In this document: positions 1 through 8,816 of the stretch, in pieces
How positions within the stretch are numbered: the stretch's first letter is position 1
How the letters are laid out: each line of letters starts with the position of its first letter
The notes under the pieces: generated by a model
What the model was told of the DNA's origin: nothing
Seen by the model: the letters and a program-made list of their open reading frames with translations, nothing else
Databases searched by the model: none
Made by a program: the position numbers and the translations under genes
DNA from: Ornithinimicrobium cavernae
Lineage (GTDB): Bacteria > Actinomycetota > Actinomycetes > Actinomycetales > Dermatophilaceae
Reading direction: 5' to 3'
Assembly: GCF_003121625.1 (NCBI RefSeq)
Contig: NZ_QDDJ01000004.1
Coordinates: 124,001 to 188,000, forward strand
Length of the DNA: 64,000 bases

Positions 1-980
1 GGACCATCCTGCGCGACACCGTCGCCGCCCTGCAGGAGGAGTTCGGGCTCAGCGCCGAGGTCGCGTTCGAGCACGAGTTCGCCGACCTGGACGGCGACAC
101 CCCGCACCACCCGTTCTCGTGGCGCAACTTCCGGGCCGCCGAGCCGATCGGCTCGCACCTGGTGACCGCGATGCAGGCCAGCGGCCTGGAGCTGGAGAAC
201 TGGCTGCCGGAGTACGGCCGCCACCAGTACGAGGTCGTCGTCGAGCGCGCGGCCCCCGTGGCGGCGGCCGACCGTGCCCTGCTGCTGCGCGACCTGGTCC
301 GGGACGTCTTCGCGGCCTTCGACAGGCGCGCGAGCTTCACGCCGATGACCGCCCCCGGCGAGACCGGGGCCGGCGTCCACGTCCACTTCAGCCTGCAGTC
401 GGCGGACGGCTCCAACCCGCTCTTCGACGCGGACCGGCCGGGACGGCTGTCCGAGCTCGGGGGCCGGTTCGCCGCGGGCATCCTGAGGTACGCGCCGTCC
501 CTGGCCGCGGTCTTCGCGCCGCTGGCCATCTCCTACGAGCGGCTCAAGCCGCACAACTGGTCCGCCGCCGGGGTGTTCCTCGGCGTGGAGAACCGCGAGG
601 CGCTGCTGCGGATCTGCCCGACCATCGAGATCAACGGCCAGGACCCGGAGCCGCAGCTGCACTTCGAGTTCCGCGCCGGCGACATCGGCGCCAACCCCTG
701 GCTGCTGCTCGCGGTCGTGCTGCGCGCCGGCCTGGAGGGCCTGCGCCAGGACCTGGAGCCGGCCGAGGTCGTCGTGGGTGAGCCCGAGCGGGCGCAGATC
801 ACGGACCTGCCCTGCGACCTGGCCCAGGCGCTCGACCTGTTCGAGCAGGACGCGGAGGTGCGCTCGTGGCTGGGCGAGGACCTGGTCCAGACCTATCTCG
901 CCGTCAAGCGTGCCGAGCTGGCGGCGGTGGCCGACATGAGTGACGAGGAGAGGTGCCGCTGGTATGCCGACATCTACTGA
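1..980 (+). CDS. Glutamine synthetase-family ligase, C-terminal part (5' end outside window)
   Basis: The frame is open from base 3 and ends with TGA at 978-980, so the N-terminus lies upstream. The visible ~325 residues are a glutamine synthetase catalytic domain: GVHVHFSLQS carries the metal- and glutamate-binding histidine region, YERLKPHNWS resembles the substrate loop, and the end matches the GS fold. The family joins ammonia or an amine to the gamma-carboxyl of glutamate using ATP. The following genes (amidohydrolase, M20 hydrolase, aminotransferase) fit a gamma-glutamyl-amine or related catabolic ligase (PuuA/IpuC/FluG type) better than housekeeping GlnA; this is inference from context. 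It overlaps the next gene by 17 bp, so the two are probably translationally coupled. Confidence 0.85.
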   Translation, partial: TILRDTVAALQEEFGLSAEVAFEHEFADLDGDTPHHPFSWRNFRAAEPIGSHLVTAMQASGLELENWLPEYGRHQYEVVVERAAPVAAADRALLLRDLVRDVFAAFDRRASFTPMTAPGETGAGVHVHFSLQSADGSNPLFDADRPGRLSELGGRFAAGILRYAPSLAAVFAPLAISYERLKPHNWSAAGVFLGVENREALLRICPTIEINGQDPEPQLHFEFRAGDIGANPWLLLAVVLRAGLEGLRQDLEPAEVVVGEPERAQITDLPCDLAQALDLFEQDAEVRSWLGEDLVQTYLAVKRAELAAVADMSDEERCRWYADIY

Positions 981-2124
981 GTGGCTCACCACCCTGGACC
1001 TGGTGGACCACCACTGCCACGGTGTGGTCGAGTCCGACCTGACGCGGCCGCAGTTCGAGGACCTGATCACCGAGTCCGACGTCCCCGCACCGGCCGGCAC
1101 CACGCACTTCGACACCCAGCTCGGGATGGCCCTGCGGGCGCACTGCCCGCCGGTGCTGGACCTGCCCGCCTTCGCCTCCCCCGACGACTACCTCGCCCGC
1201 CGGGCGGAGCTGGGCGCGCACGAGGTCAACCAGCGGCTGCTGCGCGCCTCAGGCATCACCGACTACGTCGTGGAGACCGGGTTCCGCCCCGACCTCATCC
1301 TGAGCCCGGAGCAGATGGGTGAGCGCGGCGCCGCGCGGTCCGCCGAGGTGGTCCGCCTGGAGCTCCTCGCCGAGCAGGTGGCGGCCGCGCACGACCCGGC
1401 CGACTTCCTCACCGCCTTCCGCGCCCGACTGGACCACGAGCTGACCCGCGCGGTCGGGGTGAAGTCCGTGGCGGCATACCGCGGCGGTTTCGAGCTGGAC
1501 CCCACGCCACCGGGCGAGGAGGAGGTCACCCGCGCCGTCGTGCAGTGGCGTGCGCAGACCCCGGAGGGCCAGCCGCTGCGGCTCACCGACCCGGTGCTGA
1601 TCCGCGCCGGCTGGTGGGAGGCGATCCACCGGGCGGTGCCGATCCAGCTGCACGTGGGCTACGGCGACCCAGACGTCGACCTGCACCGGACCAACCCCCT
1701 GCTGCTCAGCGACCTGCTGCGCAACGCCCGCTGCAGCGGCGCGAGCTTCCTGCTGCTGCACTGCTACCCGTTCCACCGCGAGGCCGGCTACCTCGCGCAC
1801 GTCTTCGAGCACGTCTACTGCGACGTGGGGCTGGCGGTGAACTACACCGGGGCGCAGTCGGCGCAGGTGATCGCCGAGAGCCTGGAGCTCACGCCGTTCC
1901 ACAAGGCGCTGTTCTCCTCCGACGCCTGGGGCGCCGCGGAGCTGTTCCACCTCGGCGCGGTGCTGTTCCGCCGGGGCCTGGGCGAGGCGCTGGAGCGCTG
2001 GGCCGCCGCCGACGGCTGGCCGGCCGAGGAGCAGGAGCGCATCGCGCGGATGATCTGCAGCGAGAACGCGCGCCGGGTCTACGGACTCGACCGCACCGGT
2101 CGGGCGACCGGAGAGACCAGGTGA
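964..2124 (+). CDS. FluG-like amidohydrolase (amidohydrolase-2 family TIM barrel)
   Basis: This 386-residue protein starts at ATG 964 inside the end of the synthetase gene, with a GAGGAG ribosome site just upstream; an in-frame GTG at 940 has no such site. The N-terminal DHHCHG resembles the HxH metal motif of amidohydrolases. Later QLHVGYGD, LLLHCYPF and FSSDAWG give the remaining His and Asp ligand regions expected in the barrel. Proteins of this type are often encoded next to, or fused with, GS-like ligases (as in fungal FluG). Substrate unknown; an amide or gamma-glutamyl intermediate from the adjacent ligase is a reasonable guess. It ends with a GTGA overlap into the next gene. Confidence 0.8.
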   Translation: MPTSTEWLTTLDLVDHHCHGVVESDLTRPQFEDLITESDVPAPAGTTHFDTQLGMALRAHCPPVLDLPAFASPDDYLARRAELGAHEVNQRLLRASGITDYVVETGFRPDLILSPEQMGERGAARSAEVVRLELLAEQVAAAHDPADFLTAFRARLDHELTRAVGVKSVAAYRGGFELDPTPPGEEEVTRAVVQWRAQTPEGQPLRLTDPVLIRAGWWEAIHRAVPIQLHVGYGDPDVDLHRTNPLLLSDLLRNARCSGASFLLLHCYPFHREAGYLAHVFEHVYCDVGLAVNYTGAQSAQVIAESLELTPFHKALFSSDAWGAAELFHLGAVLFRRGLGEALERWAAADGWPAEEQERIARMICSENARRVYGLDRTGRATGETR

Positions 2125-3332
2125 GCGCGCCGCATACGGCCTCGTCCTCGGCGGTCCTGACCGAGCTGCACCGGCGGTGGCTCGCCGCGCTCGAGCCCGA
2201 GCTCCCCGGGGCACTGCAGCTGCGCCGCCAGGTGCACGCCGACCCGCACCTGTCGGGCCTGGAGGAGCCGACCGCGCAGGTGGTCGAGGCCGCGCTGGGG
2301 GTGCCGATGGAGCCGGTCGCGCTCACCGGGCGCGCCGGCCGGGTCGGACCGCCCGAGGGGCCCAGCGTGCTGCTGCGCGCCGAGCTGGACGCCCTGCCGG
2401 TGCGGGAGGCGACCGGGGTGAGCTTCGCCGCGCAGAGCGGGCGGATGCACGCCTGCGGGCACGACGTTCACCTGGCCGCGCTGGTCGCGGTCGTGCGGGC
2501 CGCCGCCCACCTCGACCTGCCGCTCGGGCTGGTGCCGCTGCTGCAGCCGCGGGAGGAGACCTATCCCTCCGGGGCGCAGGACGTCGTCGCCTCCGGGCTG
2601 CTCGCGCGCGAGCAGGCGGTCGCCGCGATCGGCGCGCACGTGCACCCGGGCGTGCCCCCGGGGCAGGTCGCCACCGGGGCCGGCGTCGTCAACGCCGCCG
2701 CCGACGAGATCGAGATCGTGCTCACCGGCAACGGCGGCCACGGCGCCTATCCGCACCGCGCGACCGACCCGGTGTCGGCGCTGGGCCACATCGTCCTGGG
2801 GCTGCCCGAGGTGGTGCGCCGCACCGTCTCCCCCATGCACCCGGCCGCGGTCTCGGTCGGCCACGTGCAGGCCGGTGAGGCGAGCGCCAACGTGCTCCCC
2901 TCCGAGGCGCGGCTGCTGGCGACCATGCGGACCACCGACGCCCGGGACCGGGCGGTCGTGCCGGAGCAGGTGCGCAAGCTGGCCGAGCACCAGGCCAAGG
3001 CGTTCGGGGTCGTGGCCGAGGTGCGGATCACCGCGGGTGAGCCGGTGCTCTACAACGACCCGGACCTGGTCGACCTGGTGGACGCGTGGCTGGAGCACGC
3101 CGGGCTCGAGCCGACCGAGCCGATGCGCTCCCTGGGCGCCGACGACTTCTCGTTCTTCGGGGAGGTCGTGCCCTCGGTGATGTGCTTCGTCGGGGTGCGC
3201 GTCGCCGGGCACGACGAGGAGCCGCCGCAGCTGCACCACCCCCGGTTCCTGCCGGTGGACGACGCCGTGGGTGACGTGGCCCGGGCGCTCATCGCGGGCT
3301 ACCTGGCGGCCGTCGAGCTGCACCAACGCTGA
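2121..3332 (+). CDS. M20 family amidohydrolase/peptidase (hippurate hydrolase-like)
   Basis: The start is GTG 2121, overlapping the previous stop codon (GTGA). The product is 403 residues, normal for M20D enzymes that hydrolyse N-acyl or N-carbamoyl amino acids. MHACGHDVHL is the classic first zinc-ligand motif, and GGHGAYPHRATDPV opens the lid/dimerisation domain; LHHPRFLPVDD near the end supplies the last ligand histidine. ELDALPVRE and QPREETYPSGAQ also match the family. The tight packing with the ligase and amidohydrolase upstream and the aminotransferase downstream suggests stepwise breakdown of an amide-linked amino compound. Cytoplasmic; no signal peptide. Confidence 0.87.
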   Translation: MSAPHTASSSAVLTELHRRWLAALEPELPGALQLRRQVHADPHLSGLEEPTAQVVEAALGVPMEPVALTGRAGRVGPPEGPSVLLRAELDALPVREATGVSFAAQSGRMHACGHDVHLAALVAVVRAAAHLDLPLGLVPLLQPREETYPSGAQDVVASGLLAREQAVAAIGAHVHPGVPPGQVATGAGVVNAAADEIEIVLTGNGGHGAYPHRATDPVSALGHIVLGLPEVVRRTVSPMHPAAVSVGHVQAGEASANVLPSEARLLATMRTTDARDRAVVPEQVRKLAEHQAKAFGVVAEVRITAGEPVLYNDPDLVDLVDAWLEHAGLEPTEPMRSLGADDFSFFGEVVPSVMCFVGVRVAGHDEEPPQLHHPRFLPVDDAVGDVARALIAGYLAAVELHQR

Positions 3333-3355
3333 GTCAACGGATGGGAGAGGGATCG

Positions 3356-4702
3356 ATGGAGAACAGGCCGGACTGGACCGACGAGCAGTGGTATGCCGCG
3401 GACCTCACCTCCGTGGCGGGCGTGGAGCGGCTGCGGTTCTTCCCCCAGGTCGTCGCCTCCGGCGCGGGCAGCGTCCTGACCACGCCGGAGGGTCGCGAGG
3501 TGATCGACCTGAGTGCCTCGTGGACTGCGACAGGGCTGGGCCACGCGCACCCGGACGTGGTGGCCGCGGCCGAGCGGGCGCTGCGCGCCGCGCCGGGCGG
3601 GTCGGTGCTCTCGGGGACGCACCCGGATGCGGTGCTGCTGGCGCGGGCGCTCTGTGAGCGGGTCGAGGTGACGGCGCCTGCCGGCGAGCGGCGTGCCTAC
3701 CTGGGGCACGCGGGCACGGACGCCAACGACGTGGCGCTGCGGGCGGCGCGGCACGTCACCGGCCGGGCGGGGATCGTGGCCTTCGAGGGCGGCTATCACG
3801 GTGGGCTCGGCGCCAGCCAGTCCGTGTCGGGCCTCCACATCTCCGGCGGGACGACTGCGGACCCGGACCTGACGCTGGTGCCCTATCCCGACGTCTACCG
3901 CCCGTGGCAGGACTCCGCGGAGACGCTGCTGGCGGACACGCTGGCCCGGGTCGAGGCGGCCCTGGCGGACGGCTCGGTGGCGGCGGTCCTCGTCGAGCCG
4001 ATCCAGTCCGACGGTGGGGTCCTCGTGCCCCCGGACGGCTTCCTGGCTGGGCTGCGTGAGGCGACGTCGCGCCACGGCGCGCTGCTGGTCATCGACGAGG
4101 TCAAGGTGGGTCTGGGGCGCACGGGCCATTTCCTGGCCCACCACGCCGAGGGCGTCGTGCCCGACCTGGTGACGCTCGGCAAGGCCCTGGGCAACGGGCT
4201 GCCGGTGTCTGCGCTGGTCGGCCCGGCCTCGGCGTTGGACGAGCCGGCCGCCTCCGCGCTGATGACCACGATCGGCAACCCGGTGAGCTGCGCCGCGGCC
4301 CTGGCCGTGCTCGAGCTGCTGGACGACGGCACCCTGGCGGCGTCCGCGGCACGCCTGGGCGAGCAGGCGACGGAGACCATCCGTGGCTTCGCTGCCGGTG
4401 ACCGGCCTGGCGCGGCGCACGTCGGGCAGGTGAGGGGCCGCGGGCTGTCCGTGGGCATCGAGCTCGTCCGTCCCGGCACTCAGGAGCCGGCCGACGACCT
4501 CGCGGCCAAGACCGCCTTCGCCGGCTGGAGCAACGGCGTCGTCGCCTATCCCGTGCGCGGCAACGTCCTGGAGATCACCCCGCCGCTGACCATCACGCCC
4601 GCCGAGCTGCAGACGGGCCTCGAGCGGTTGCTGGCTGCGCTCGACGCAGCAGCATGCGGCGAGGTGGCTGATGAGGACGTCGCGGCGTTCAGCGGCTGGT
4701 GA
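3356..4702 (+). CDS. Class III PLP-dependent aminotransferase
   Basis: This 448-residue enzyme has the fold-type I class III pattern: GHAGTDANDVALRAAR (PLP phosphate region), FEGGYHGG, LVIDEVKVGLGRTG (Asp bonding the pyridine nitrogen) and LGKALGNGLPVSAL, whose lysine should form the Schiff base. Relatives are omega-aminotransferases acting on 4-aminobutyrate, diamines or beta-amino acids, and glutamate-1-semialdehyde aminomutase. ATG 3356 was preferred over ATG 3341 because GGGAGAGG at 3343-3350 lies at the right distance. It is probably the last gene of the operon, removing an amino group from the product of the upstream hydrolases. Confidence 0.87.
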   Translation: MENRPDWTDEQWYAADLTSVAGVERLRFFPQVVASGAGSVLTTPEGREVIDLSASWTATGLGHAHPDVVAAAERALRAAPGGSVLSGTHPDAVLLARALCERVEVTAPAGERRAYLGHAGTDANDVALRAARHVTGRAGIVAFEGGYHGGLGASQSVSGLHISGGTTADPDLTLVPYPDVYRPWQDSAETLLADTLARVEAALADGSVAAVLVEPIQSDGGVLVPPDGFLAGLREATSRHGALLVIDEVKVGLGRTGHFLAHHAEGVVPDLVTLGKALGNGLPVSALVGPASALDEPAASALMTTIGNPVSCAAALAVLELLDDGTLAASAARLGEQATETIRGFAAGDRPGAAHVGQVRGRGLSVGIELVRPGTQEPADDLAAKTAFAGWSNGVVAYPVRGNVLEITPPLTITPAELQTGLERLLAALDAAACGEVADEDVAAFSGW

Positions 4703-4816
4703 GCTGACGCTCTCTTCGACGGAGCGGCGAACCTCGATCTCGGCCCATAGTCGTAGGTAGAAGTACCCATATCGGCCCGTCCGTGGCGACCGTACTCTCG
4801 AGGGGAGGAGGCAGCC

Positions 4817-6178
4817 ATGGCCACGACGCCCTCCCCCGCACGAACGACCGGCGGTCCGCGGCGGATCACCAAGGCACAGGCCCAACGTGTCCTCGCGGAC
4901 CCGGCCTCGGTGCCCTCCGTCCTCGGCGCCGACGCTGAGCCGCTCGAGCCCGAGGATGCGGCCACCGTCGAGGAGGCGTTGGAGCTGGTCCGCGCACGCG
5001 CCTCCGCCGTGGTCCGGACCGGCACGGCCAGGCCGAGGGTGCACTCCGCGGCACCGACCCGCACGGCCGCGCGGCCACAGGTCAGGAGCACCGTCGGCCG
5101 CGGCTCCGACACCGTGACCAAACGCGGTCCCCGCGCCAGGAGGAGCGAAGACGTCGTTCGTGAGGCACCGACCCGCACGGCCACGCGGCCACAGGTCAGG
5201 AGCACCGTCGGCCGCGGCTCCGACACCGTGACCAAACGCGGTCCCCGCGCCAGGAGGAGCGAAGACGTCGTCCGGGAGCGCGCCGAGGCAGCGGCCGGGC
5301 CGAAGCCCTCGGGCACGGGCAAGCCCCTCCCCCAGACCCTCGAGTTCTGGCACCGGTCCTATCACCCTGCGCTGGACGGGCGTGACGCGCAGTTCCGCCG
5401 ACAGCGTGTTGGCGCGGGCAAGCTGACCGGCACCGAGTTGAGCGTGGTGACCGACGCCTACGTCTGGGCCTACTTCATGGCAGGATCGGCGCGCAACGAG
5501 CTTCGCTCCTGGGGCGAGACTCCCCAGGACATCCCGGCACTGTGGAACGGCTCCATCGGGCACCCGGCGGCGTCCCTCGGCCACTGGTTCGGTGAGCGCG
5601 TGTCCGATCGCTCCGACATGCGTCGCATCATGGACCGCATCCAGGACGTGCTCGAGGCCTGGACCAGTGCGTTCTCGTCGGGATTTCGCACCGGTTTCCC
5701 GGTCTTCATCCGACGCAAGGAACGCGATCCTGTGTTCGGCTCGCCACCGGCACGGCACGTGGCCCGGAACACCGTTGAACTCACGCCGGACTACTTCGAG
5801 CTGGGGCCGGCAGCGCAGGCAGCGGTCCTGCTCCACGAGATGGGCCACTGGGCGATCGGCATGACCAATCCCAGGGACGAGCGTTCCGACCTGTGCGAGG
5901 GAGGATGGAACCGGCCGGAGAACATGTGTTACCACACCGGGAAGAACACCCTCCGCTCCGAGGACGAGATGCTGCGCGAGAGCAATCCTCGCGTTCTCGC
6001 CGAGGCCTTCGACGCAGGCAGTGAGTCCGCGGGCAAGACAGCCCGCAACAACATCGACAACTACGTGGCCTTCATGTGGAACCGGTTCATCGACCGCACC
6101 GACTCGGTCCTCTACGTGCCAACCGCCGGCTCCGTGCGCCCCGACCCGTCACCGGTCGGGAAGGGCAAGCCGACCTGA
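4817..6178 (+). CDS. Predicted zinc metallopeptidase (aspzincin-like) with a duplicated N-terminal repeat
   Basis: This 453-residue protein starts at ATG 4817 behind GGGGAGGAGG. Residues ~1-160 are Arg/Ala/Pro-rich and include two near-identical 38-residue units (bases 5051-5278). The C-terminal half has LLHEMGHWAIG, a HExxH zinc site, followed by a Cys-containing stretch (DLCEGGWN, ENMCYH) and NIDNYVAFMWNRF, which resembles the NADNYxxFA end of M35/aspzincin peptidases. No signal peptide or membrane segment is visible. The gene stands alone in the plus direction. The family assignment rests on motifs only; it might be a secreted or injected effector, but nothing nearby shows a delivery system. 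Confidence 0.55.
   Translation: MATTPSPARTTGGPRRITKAQAQRVLADPASVPSVLGADAEPLEPEDAATVEEALELVRARASAVVRTGTARPRVHSAAPTRTAARPQVRSTVGRGSDTVTKRGPRARRSEDVVREAPTRTATRPQVRSTVGRGSDTVTKRGPRARRSEDVVRERAEAAAGPKPSGTGKPLPQTLEFWHRSYHPALDGRDAQFRRQRVGAGKLTGTELSVVTDAYVWAYFMAGSARNELRSWGETPQDIPALWNGSIGHPAASLGHWFGERVSDRSDMRRIMDRIQDVLEAWTSAFSSGFRTGFPVFIRRKERDPVFGSPPARHVARNTVELTPDYFELGPAAQAAVLLHEMGHWAIGMTNPRDERSDLCEGGWNRPENMCYHTGKNTLRSEDEMLRESNPRVLAEAFDAGSESAGKTARNNIDNYVAFMWNRFIDRTDSVLYVPTAGSVRPDPSPVGKGKPT
5051..5278. repeat. Tandem 114-bp direct repeat inside the metallopeptidase gene
   Basis: Bases 5051-5164 and 5165-5278 are adjacent copies with only a few substitutions, encoding two 38-residue units from APTRTA to EDVVRE. 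The period is a multiple of three, so the frame is kept. Such near-identity at DNA level points to a recent duplication. Confidence 0.93.
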
Positions 6179-6310
6179 GCCGTCGTCGCGGGTCCTCCCA
6201 CCAGTGCCGCTCGAGCTCGGCATGCCGCACTGCCACGTCCAGCTGCATCTCGCGCCGGGGGCGGCGACAATCCCGTTGCGTCAGGCAAGCCCCAGACCGA
6301 CGATGACAGA

Positions 6311-7342
6311 GTGACTGACACGGCCTATCCCCTGCAGACCGATCGCCTCGTCGTCCGCATGCTCCGCGAGGACGACATCGATGTCCTCACGGCCTACCGC
6401 AACGACCCGCAGGTGTCGGCGCTGCAGGACTGGGAGCTGCCCTACCCGCGCGAGCGCGCCGAGCGGTTGGTCGCGGCCCATGCCGACCGCGACGACGTCC
6501 TGCCGGGCCAGGGGACGCAGCTCGGGATCGAGCTGGACGGCCAGCTGATCGGCGACATCTATGTCGGCCTGGACGAGCACGTCGGCATCGCCGAGATCGG
6601 GTTCAGCCTCGCCGCCGCGCACCACGGCAAGGGGTATGCCGTGGAGGCGGCTTCCGCGGTCGTCGACGACCTCGTCGACCGGCTGGGTGTGCACCGGCTC
6701 GTCGGCGAGCTGTCAGCCGACAACCTCGCCTCGGCCCGACTCCTGGAGCGACTGGGGATGACCTTCGAGCACTTCGCGGAGAAGTCCTTCTGGTGGCGGG
6801 GCGCCTGGGACGACAACCTCCACTACTCGATGACCGCCGACGACCGACGCGCCTGGCGGGACCGTCCCCTGACCCCGCCGGCTGAGGTGCGCCTCGTCGA
6901 GCTCACGCACGAGAACGTCTGGGGCTATCGCCGGCTGCGCACGCACCGCTCCCAGGAGCGCTTCGTCGCGACGATGGACCAGTCCTTCGTCGACGCGCTC
7001 TTCCCCGAGCCCGAGGACGGGCACCCCGTGGTCGCGGTGCTGCGCGGGATCGAGGCCGACGGGGAGCCGGCCGGCTTCGTCATGTGGGCCGACGCCATCA
7101 ACGAGGGCACGCCCGATCCCTACCTCTGGCGCTACCTCATCGACCGGCGCCACCAGGGCCGCGGCATCGGCCGGCGCGCGCTCGACCTCTGGTTCGAGGA
7201 CCTGCGCGCGGCCGGACACACTGCCGTGGAGGCGAGCTGGGTGCAGGCGCCCGGCGGACCGGAGCCGTTCTATCTCAAGGCCGGCTTCGCGCTCACCGGC
7301 GAGATGGACGACGACGAGGCCGTGGCGCGTCGCGAGCTCTGA
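6311..7342 (+). CDS. Tandem GNAT-family N-acetyltransferase (two domains)
   Basis: GTG 6311 starts a 343-residue protein of two acetyltransferase domains. Domain 1 (~1-175) has GFSLAAAHHGKGYAVEA, the acetyl-CoA pyrophosphate loop (RimJ/RimL type), and ends with SARLLERLGMTFEHFAEKSF. Domain 2 (~195-343) has RRHQGRGIGRRALDLW, the same loop in Q/RxxGxG form, and FYLKAGFALTGE near its end. Such fusions acetylate amino groups of proteins, drugs or small metabolites; the substrate cannot be read from the sequence. It is monocistronic and followed by a strong hairpin terminator. Confidence 0.85.
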   Translation: MTDTAYPLQTDRLVVRMLREDDIDVLTAYRNDPQVSALQDWELPYPRERAERLVAAHADRDDVLPGQGTQLGIELDGQLIGDIYVGLDEHVGIAEIGFSLAAAHHGKGYAVEAASAVVDDLVDRLGVHRLVGELSADNLASARLLERLGMTFEHFAEKSFWWRGAWDDNLHYSMTADDRRAWRDRPLTPPAEVRLVELTHENVWGYRRLRTHRSQERFVATMDQSFVDALFPEPEDGHPVVAVLRGIEADGEPAGFVMWADAINEGTPDPYLWRYLIDRRHQGRGIGRRALDLWFEDLRAAGHTAVEASWVQAPGGPEPFYLKAGFALTGEMDDDEAVARREL

Positions 7343-7391
7343 CTGCCGCGCGGCGGTCCGTGCTCACCTCACCAGGCACCTGGTAACCAGA

Positions 7392-7430
7392 GACGGGTGG
7401 CTGAGTCACCCAGTGACTCAGCCACCCGTC
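7392..7430. terminator. Perfect 18-bp hairpin, likely bidirectional terminator
   Basis: GACGGGTGGCTGAGTCAC (7392-7409) pairs exactly with its reverse complement at 7413-7430 across a 3-base loop. It lies between the plus-strand acetyltransferase and the minus-strand small basic gene, so it can end both transcripts. There is no long T-tract, as is common in actinomycetes. Confidence 0.8.
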
Positions 7431-7508
7431 ATACAGGAGCACTCTTGCCAGCGCCCGGCAGAACCCGCGATCCGCGGGGTTCATCTGGCGATGAGCAGTG
7501 GGCCGGCG

Positions 7509-7643
7509 TCAGCGCTTCTTGCCGTGCAGGGCGGTCTCGACCCCGGTCGCCTCGAGTTCCTTGGCCCGCTTCTCGGCGCGCTTCTCCTTGATGGACTTTC
7601 CCGTCTTCTTCGAGAGCGCCTGCCGTGGTGATTTGTCGGACAT
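7509..7643 (-). CDS. Small highly basic protein, 44 residues
   Basis: The product begins MSDKSPRQALSKKTGKS and is dominated by Lys, Arg and Glu, giving one predicted long helix. AAAGGA lies just upstream of ATG 7643. Longer readings of the same frame (to 7739) lack a ribosome site. Very similar short MSDKSPRQ proteins are common in actinobacteria, with no established function known to me. Nucleic-acid or ribosome association is a guess from charge alone. Confidence 0.72.
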   Translation of the reverse strand: MSDKSPRQALSKKTGKSIKEKRAEKRAKELEATGVETALHGKKR

Positions 7644-7910
7644 GGTGAGTCCTTTCAAAGGGGAACCCGGAAGGTCCCACTGACTTGACCATACGCCTCG
7701 GCAGACCAATGACCGCTCACGCTGCCGGAGGCCCAGCATCTGCTTCTTCCAACTGCTACAGGGTGTCGCAGTTCCGTGGTCGACTGGACCGGAGTCGAGA
7801 GAGGGACGGCGAGGCCGGGGCCCGAATCGATCTCAGAGCCGCACGCGGTAGCGGCCTCGCGTCGACCCCAATATGTTGGTGGCCCCAGGACCCCGACCAG
7901 GGAGTGGCTC

Positions 7911-8807
7911 ATGGATCCACCACAGGGATCCTCCTCGTCCGCAAGGCCACGGCACGGCTTGATCCTGCCCGGTTCCGCCGCGGGTGACGACCCCACCACA
8001 CTCGTCGAGTACGCCGTCAGCGCCGAGGAGTCCGGATGGGAAGGCGTCTTCCCGTGGGACGCGCTCATCGCGCCGGCGGCCTCAGACGAGCTGGGCGCGG
8101 CCGGAGACCCGGAGCAGCACCGGCCGGAGACCTATGAACCCCTGGTGGACCCGATCATCACGCTCGCCGGCATCGCGTCCAGGACGGACCGGATCAGGCT
8201 GGGCACGTGGATCATTCCTGTCGCACGCCGTCAGCCGTGGCAGGTCGCGCGCGACCTGGCCACGCTGGACCGACTGTCCCACGGTCGTGTCATCCTCGGT
8301 GTCGGACTGGGGCGACGGGCGGAGTACGACCTGTTCGGCGAGGAGTGGGACGTGCGACGGGTGAGCCGCCGCTATGACGAGGCGCTGGAACTGATCTCGC
8401 GCTTCTGGAGCGGTGAGCGCGTCACCTTCCACGGCGAGTTCTACGACGTGGACGACGTGGCCCTGTTGCCGACACCCGTGCAGCGCCCTCGGATTCCCAT
8501 CCTCGTGGCGGGGTTCTGGCCGAACCGCAGACCGGTGCGACGGGGCGCCCGGTGGGACGGGCTGATGCCCGTGGTCGACCCGGACCCCGAGCGGCAGGAC
8601 CTCCTCGACCTCGTCAGCTACTACCGGGACGTGGCGGACGAGCCCGGCGACATCTTCCTCCGCGTCGACGGCGCCGCCACGACGGCCGAGCGGGTCGACC
8701 GCTACCGCGAGCTGGGCGTGACGTGGCTAGCCTCGAGCGTGATCTCACCGCAACGGTCTGTTGAGGACAACCTCGAGGCGATCCGTCGCGGGCCCCCGCC
8801 CTGGTGA
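7911..8807 (+). CDS. LLM-class (luciferase-like) oxidoreductase, probably F420- or flavin-dependent
   Basis: ATG 7911 is preceded by CCAGGGAG; the upstream extension to 7776 looks non-coding. The 298-residue protein shows the bacterial luciferase-like barrel: RHGLILPG at the start, SGWEGVFPWD, IRLGTWIIPVARRQPWQVARDLATLD, GRVILGVGLG, and FHGEFYDVDD before the substrate-loop region. Actinobacterial members usually take hydride from F420 or reduced flavin. Substrate unknown. The gene converges on the aldolase/dehydrogenase gene, with only 9 bp between the stops. Confidence 0.85.
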   Translation: MDPPQGSSSSARPRHGLILPGSAAGDDPTTLVEYAVSAEESGWEGVFPWDALIAPAASDELGAAGDPEQHRPETYEPLVDPIITLAGIASRTDRIRLGTWIIPVARRQPWQVARDLATLDRLSHGRVILGVGLGRRAEYDLFGEEWDVRRVSRRYDEALELISRFWSGERVTFHGEFYDVDDVALLPTPVQRPRIPILVAGFWPNRRPVRRGARWDGLMPVVDPDPERQDLLDLVSYYRDVADEPGDIFLRVDGAATTAERVDRYRELGVTWLASSVISPQRSVEDNLEAIRRGPPPW

Positions 8808-8816
8808 CGTCAGCAC

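Noticed and set aside
3299-5935. Open frame of 878 codons on the minus strand opposite the aminotransferase and metallopeptidase genes
   Set aside because: Same reasoning: composition bias and no domain, while the plus strand carries catalytic motifs and correct starts.
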